From: Nocardiopsis quinghaiensis
GTDB taxonomy: Bacteria; Actinomycetota; Actinomycetes; Streptosporangiales; Streptosporangiaceae
Direction of reading: 5' to 3'
Length of the DNA: 64,000 bases
Assembly: GCF_008638365.1 (NCBI RefSeq)
Contig: NZ_VWVU01000015.1
Coordinates: forward strand, 62,001-126,000
The position numbers and the translations under genes are program-made. Shown here in pieces: positions 60,491 through 64,000 of the stretch (positions are counted from its first letter, which is position 1; each line of letters opens with the position of its first letter). The notes beneath the pieces were generated by a model. It was given only the letters and a program-made list of their open reading frames with translations, had not been told where the DNA came from and did not search any database.

Positions 60491-63490
60491 TCAGCCCGCG
60501 TCCACGGCGGTCGACGGGGTGGCCGCCGCCTTGGTACGCCGGGTACGGCGCCGCTTGGGCCGCTCGGCGGCCTCGTCCTCGCCCTCGGCCGTGACGGGCG
60601 TCTCCGCGGCGGCGTCCGTGCCGCCGCTGTCCGCCGCGTCGGACTCACCCTCGTCGGCCGCCGCGCGGGCGGACCGACGGGTGGTGCGCCGGCTGCGGGT
60701 CTTCTTGACCGGGGCCTCCTCGGCCTCGGGGGTCTCAGCGGCCTCGGTGGCCTTCTCCTCGGTGGCATTCTCCTCGGTGGCGCCGGAGGCCTCCACCGGA
60801 GCGGCCTCGTCCGCGGCCGCGGTGATCTCCTCCTGCTCCTGCGCGGCCGCCTCAGCGGCCTTACGGGAACGGGAGGCCCGCTTGCGGGTCTTCTTGGCGG
60901 GCTCGGCGTCGGCCTTGGCTTCGGCGGCCGGGGCCTCGTCCACCCGCTCCGGCTCCTCCGCCCTCGTGTCAGCGGCCTGCTCAGGCTTGTCCGCGGGCTC
61001 CTCCGCCTTCTCCGCCTTGGCGTCCTTGTCGGACTCGCCCTTGCCCTTCTTCTTCTTGCGGCCGCCGTTGCCACCGCCGCTGCCGCCGTCCCTGCCCTCG
61101 GCCGGGTCGCTGGTCAGCACCAGGCCACGCCCGTTGCAGTGCTCGCAACTGTGCGAGAACGCCTCCAGCAGGCCCTGGCCGACCCGCTTACGGGTCATCT
61201 GGACCAGGCCCAGCGAGGTGACCTCGGCCACCTGGTGCTTGGTGCGGTCGCGCGAGAGGCACTCCAGCATGCGGCGCAGCACCAGGTCGCGGTTGGCCTC
61301 CAGCACCATGTCGATGAAGTCGATGACGATGATGCCGCCGATGTCACGCAACCGGAGCTGACGGACGATCTCCTCCGCCGCCTCCAGGTTGTTCTTGGTG
61401 ACCGTCTCCTCCAGGTTGCCGCCCTGGCCGGTGAACTTGCCGGTGTTGACGTCGACCACGGTCATGGCCTCGGTGCGGTCGATGACCAGCGATCCGCCGC
61501 TGGGCAGCCAGACCTTGCGTTCCAGGGCCTTGTTGATCTGCTCGTCGATCCGGTAGGCGGCGAAGACGTCGCGGTCCTCGGTCCAGTGCGAGAGACGCTC
61601 GGCGAGGTTGGGCGCCACGTAGTCCACGTACTCGTGGACGGTGGTCCAGGCCTCGTCGCCGGCCACGACCAGGCTGGAGAAGTCCTCGTTGAACACGTCG
61701 CGCACGACCCGCACCGTCAGGTCCGGCTCGCTGTTGAGCAGCGCCGGGGCGTTCGCCGACTTCGACTTGCGCTTGATGGAGTCCCACTGCTTGGCCAGGC
61801 GCGTGATGTCGCGCTCCAGCTCCTCCTCGCTGGCGCCCTCGGCGGCCGTGCGGACGATGACGCCCGCGCCGGAGGGCATGACCTTCTTGAGGATCTGCTT
61901 GAGGCGGGCGCGCTCCTTGTCGGGGAGCTTGCGGCTGATGCCGGTCATCGAGCCGCCGGGCACGTACACCAGGTAGCGGCCGGGCAGGCTGATCTGGCTG
62001 GTCAGGCGGGCGCCCTTGTGACCGACCGGGTCCTTGGTGACCTGCACCAGGACCGGCTGGCCGGACTTGAGCACCGACTCGATGCGCTTGGGCTGGCTGT
62101 CCAGGCCGAAGGAGTCCCAGTTGACCTCGCCCGCGTACAGGACCGCGTTGCGGCCCTTGCCGATGTCGACGAAGGCGGCCTCCATGGACGGCAGCACGTT
62201 CTGTACCCGGCCCAGGTAGACGTTGCCCACGTAGGAGCGGTGCGTGGCCCGGTCGACGTAGTGCTCGACGAGGACGTCGTCCTCGAGGACGGCGATCTGG
62301 GTGCGGTCGCCGATCCGGCGGATCACCAGGTCGCGCTTGACCGCCTCCCGGCGGGCCAGGAACTCCGACTCGGTGACGATCGGGGGCCGGCGGCGGCCCT
62401 GCTCGCGGCCCTCACGGCGGCGCTGCTTCTTGGCCTCCAGCCGGGTGGAGCCACGGACCGCCTGGACCTCGTCCTCGATGGGCTTCTCCTGGCGCGGCTC
62501 GCGCACCCGGACCACGGTGTTGGGCGGGTCGTCCCCGGTGGCATCGGCACCCGTGCCGGTGGTGGCCCGGCGGCGACGGCGGCGACGGCGGCGGCTGCCG
62601 CGCTCGGAGTCCTCGCCGTAGTCCTCACCCTGGTCGGACGCCTGGCCGCCGTCCTCACCGGAGCCGGTGTCCTTCTTCGGCTCCTTCTTCGACTCCTTCT
62701 GCTCCGCCTTCCTCTCGGCGGCGGGCTCGGCGTCGTCCTCGTCGTCCGCACGGGACCGGCCGCGCCCGCGGCCACCACGACGGCGGCGACGGCGGTTGGG
62801 GCGCTCGTCGCCCTCCTCGCCGTTGTCCTCGGCACCGGTGGACTCGGCCTCCTCCTCGGAGTCCTCGTCCTCGGCGCTGGTGTCGGCGGTCCGGACGGTC
62901 GCGGGTGCGGCACTGGCCACCGGGGGCTGGAAGAGCATGGCCGGCGACTGGAAGACGTTTCCGCCGGAGGACTCCTCGTCCTCCTGCCCGGCCGCCTCGG
63001 TGGTCCTGGCCCCGCCGCCCTTGGCGGTCTCGGCCCCACCGGTCCCGGTGTCCTCGGCGGAGCGTGCGCGCGAACGGCCGCGGGAGCGGGTACGGCTCCG
63101 GGCGGTGGAGGCGTCCTCCCCCTCCTCGGCCCGGGCCGGAGCGGTGGCCTCCGCCGCCTCGGAACTCACGGCCGGGGCGGCGGCCGCCGCCTCGTCGGGG
63201 CGGCCCGCGGCGCGCACGGTGCGCCTACGCGAGGCAGGCGTGGTCACCGCGGTCTTGACCGTGCCTCCCTCACCGGATCCGGCGAGGGAGGTGACGGGCA
63301 TCGAGGGAGGTGTGAAGACGTCGTCCGGTTCGGGGGGCGGTCCGGCCGCGCGGCGGACGCCCCTGGCCGGCGCAGGTGTGGTCACACGCACCTCGCCGCC
63401 CCTCGCGGGGGGCGTCGCCGCCATGTCGTTGTTCGTCTCAGTTGTGCCCTCGGCGCCTTCGGCACCGTTGTTGGGCTCGTTGTCGAGCAT
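60491..63490 (-). CDS. rne: Ribonuclease E/G family protein
   Basis: This is the main mRNA-decay and rRNA-processing endoribonuclease, 999 residues. In actinobacteria the catalytic domain is central, flanked by long disordered arms, as here. The N-terminal ~370 residues are Arg/Glu/Gly-rich with [18 protein letters not shown] RNA-binding runs. The S1 domain follows ([25 protein letters not shown]). The catalytic aspartates lie in [13 protein letters not shown] and IIVIDFIDM. The zinc-link cysteines are CEHC (SCEHCNGRG). A C-terminal Ala/Glu/Lys-rich arm of about 200 residues follows. The ATG at 63490 has GGGAGA upstream. Confidence 0.95.
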   Translation of the reverse strand: MLDNEPNNGAEGAEGTTETNNDMAATPPARGGEVRVTTPAPARGVRRAAGPPPEPDDVFTPPSMPVTSLAGSGEGGTVKTAVTTPASRRRTVRAAGRPDEAAAAAPAVSSEAAEATAPARAEEGEDASTARSRTRSRGRSRARSAEDTGTGGAETAKGGGARTTEAAGQEDEESSGGNVFQSPAMLFQPPVASAAPATVRTADTSAEDEDSEEEAESTGAEDNGEEGDERPNRRRRRRGGRGRGRSRADDEDDAEPAAERKAEQKESKKEPKKDTGSGEDGGQASDQGEDYGEDSERGSRRRRRRRRRATTGTGADATGDDPPNTVVRVREPRQEKPIEDEVQAVRGSTRLEAKKQRRREGREQGRRRPPIVTESEFLARREAVKRDLVIRRIGDRTQIAVLEDDVLVEHYVDRATHRSYVGNVYLGRVQNVLPSMEAAFVDIGKGRNAVLYAGEVNWDSFGLDSQPKRIESVLKSGQPVLVQVTKDPVGHKGARLTSQISLPGRYLVYVPGGSMTGISRKLPDKERARLKQILKKVMPSGAGVIVRTAAEGASEEELERDITRLAKQWDSIKRKSKSANAPALLNSEPDLTVRVVRDVFNEDFSSLVVAGDEAWTTVHEYVDYVAPNLAERLSHWTEDRDVFAAYRIDEQINKALERKVWLPSGGSLVIDRTEAMTVVDVNTGKFTGQGGNLEETVTKNNLEAAEEIVRQLRLRDIGGIIVIDFIDMVLEANRDLVLRRMLECLSRDRTKHQVAEVTSLGLVQMTRKRVGQGLLEAFSHSCEHCNGRGLVLTSDPAEGRDGGSGGGNGGRKKKKGKGESDKDAKAEKAEEPADKPEQAADTRAEEPERVDEAPAAEAKADAEPAKKTRKRASRSRKAAEAAAQEQEEITAAADEAAPVEASGATEENATEEKATEAAETPEAEEAPVKKTRSRRTTRRSARAAADEGESDAADSGGTDAAAETPVTAEGEDEAAERPKRRRTRRTKAAATPSTAVDAG

Positions 63491-64000
63491 CCGGGCGGTC
63501 TCCCGTCAGAGTTCTCGGACTCGGCGCGACCTGTCGGTCGGCGGCTCGGCTCGCGAGAACTGTCGTTGCTGTGTCAGCGCCGACGGCACCGGGGCGCCGT
63601 CGGGGCAAAGTCCTGTGGTGACGCTCATGCTCCCCGTCTTGGGGCCGCTCATCAGCGCGGTCCCGGCATGGGCGCCGACGGCCGTGGTGCGCTGTCGCGC
63701 CGCTCGTCCGCGTTGTCGTTCGCGGGTCCGGGGCTCGTGTGAGCTTCGGAACGGTCCTGGGTGAGCGGGTCCGCGATCGCACCTGTCGTCTCGTCCAGTG
63801 GCCCCTGCGCCAGCCGGGTCATCAGCGGTGATGACGGCGGCGCGAGGTCGGCCACGTGGCGAAGACCGGTCAGCACGTCGTCTGGCCGAACAGCAGGTGT
63901 CGTGTGCCGTACAACCATCCGAAGTATGGCATATGTCGTGTGATGTTCCTCTGGGGCGCGCCCGTGGGAGTCAGTGCACACGTCGATACGGACCACCGCG
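63491..64000. other. Region upstream of rne
   Basis: I see no gene here that I can support. A leftward open frame at 63652-63996 has mixed third-position base use, no ribosome-binding site and no recognisable domain. The minus strand has AT-richer patches (for example ACATATGCCATACT near 63920-63935) that could be the rne promoter, implying a long 5' leader. Confidence 0.4.

Noticed and set aside
60365-63742. Plus-strand open frame of over 1,100 codons opposite rne
   Set aside because: It mirrors the strongly GC3-biased rne gene, is low-complexity in translation and has no domain or ribosome-binding site; rne on the minus strand explains the region.
63652-63996. Leftward frame of 114 codons upstream of rne
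   Set aside because: Weak third-position bias, no ribosome-binding site and no recognisable domain. More likely the leader and promoter of rne.

Overview
The window is about 64 kb of very GC-rich actinobacterial chromosome. Coding DNA has strong G/C bias at third codon positions and many GTG starts. Several points suggest a Nocardiopsis-like member of the Streptosporangiales. These are a class II (B12) ribonucleotide reductase with NrdR, an actinobacterial LexA box, a gene pair for 10-methyl-branched fatty acids, two sugar ABC importers without their own ATPase, and the block rne-rplU-rpmA-obg-proB...proA...nadD-rsfS. The genus is an inference, not something read directly.

Layout. 0-5.7 kb holds nrdR-nrdJ (nrdJ is cut by the window edge and carries an intein), divergent lexA, a lipoprotein hydrolase and two small anchored proteins downstream of leuS. 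5.8-10.1 kb holds leuS and a divergent acyl-CoA ligase. 10.2-13.9 kb holds the first sugar importer, whose two permease genes are separated by a small gene on the opposite strand. 14.0-17.6 kb holds an unknown gene and a tmsB/tmsA-type pair (tuberculostearic-acid type lipids). 17.8-23.0 kb holds a MurI-like racemase, a nitrilase with an AraC regulator, and a GlxA-type regulator divergent from an HD-SnoaL fusion. 23.2-29.3 kb holds conserved unknown proteins, a DinG/XPD-type helicase and an ArsR/SRPBCC operon.

29.4-46.1 kb is the accessory-looking part. It is punctuated by three copies of one tRNA-Ala(GGC) gene, each with the same roughly 115-120 bp downstream segment and terminator. Between copies 1 and 2 lies a secreted pectate lyase with an in-frame carbohydrate-binding remnant beyond its stop codon. 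Between copies 2 and 3 lie a GroES-like gene, pseudogene debris (TetR and ABC-exporter fragments), an FMN hydroxy-acid oxidase, a hydrolase, a monooxygenase/TetR pair, an alpha-glucoside-type utilisation cluster (importer, LacI, GH13), and a zinc-ribbon/MBL plus ArsR-rhodanese operon.

46.2-64 kb is mostly the conserved minus-strand housekeeping block: phosphoglycerate-mutase family, rsfS, nadD, proA, proB, obg, rpmA, rplU and rne. Insertions within it include an M48 protease, hydrolases, a secreted beta-helix-like protein, a PemK-like protein followed by a 24-bp hairpin, a TetR/SDR pair and a GH114 lipoprotein.

Several regulators have clear palindromes beside their own promoters (NrdR, LexA, two ArsR, two TetR, LacI-type sites), so much of the local regulation can be proposed from sequence alone. 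I saw no CRISPR array, insertion sequence, prophage or rRNA gene.
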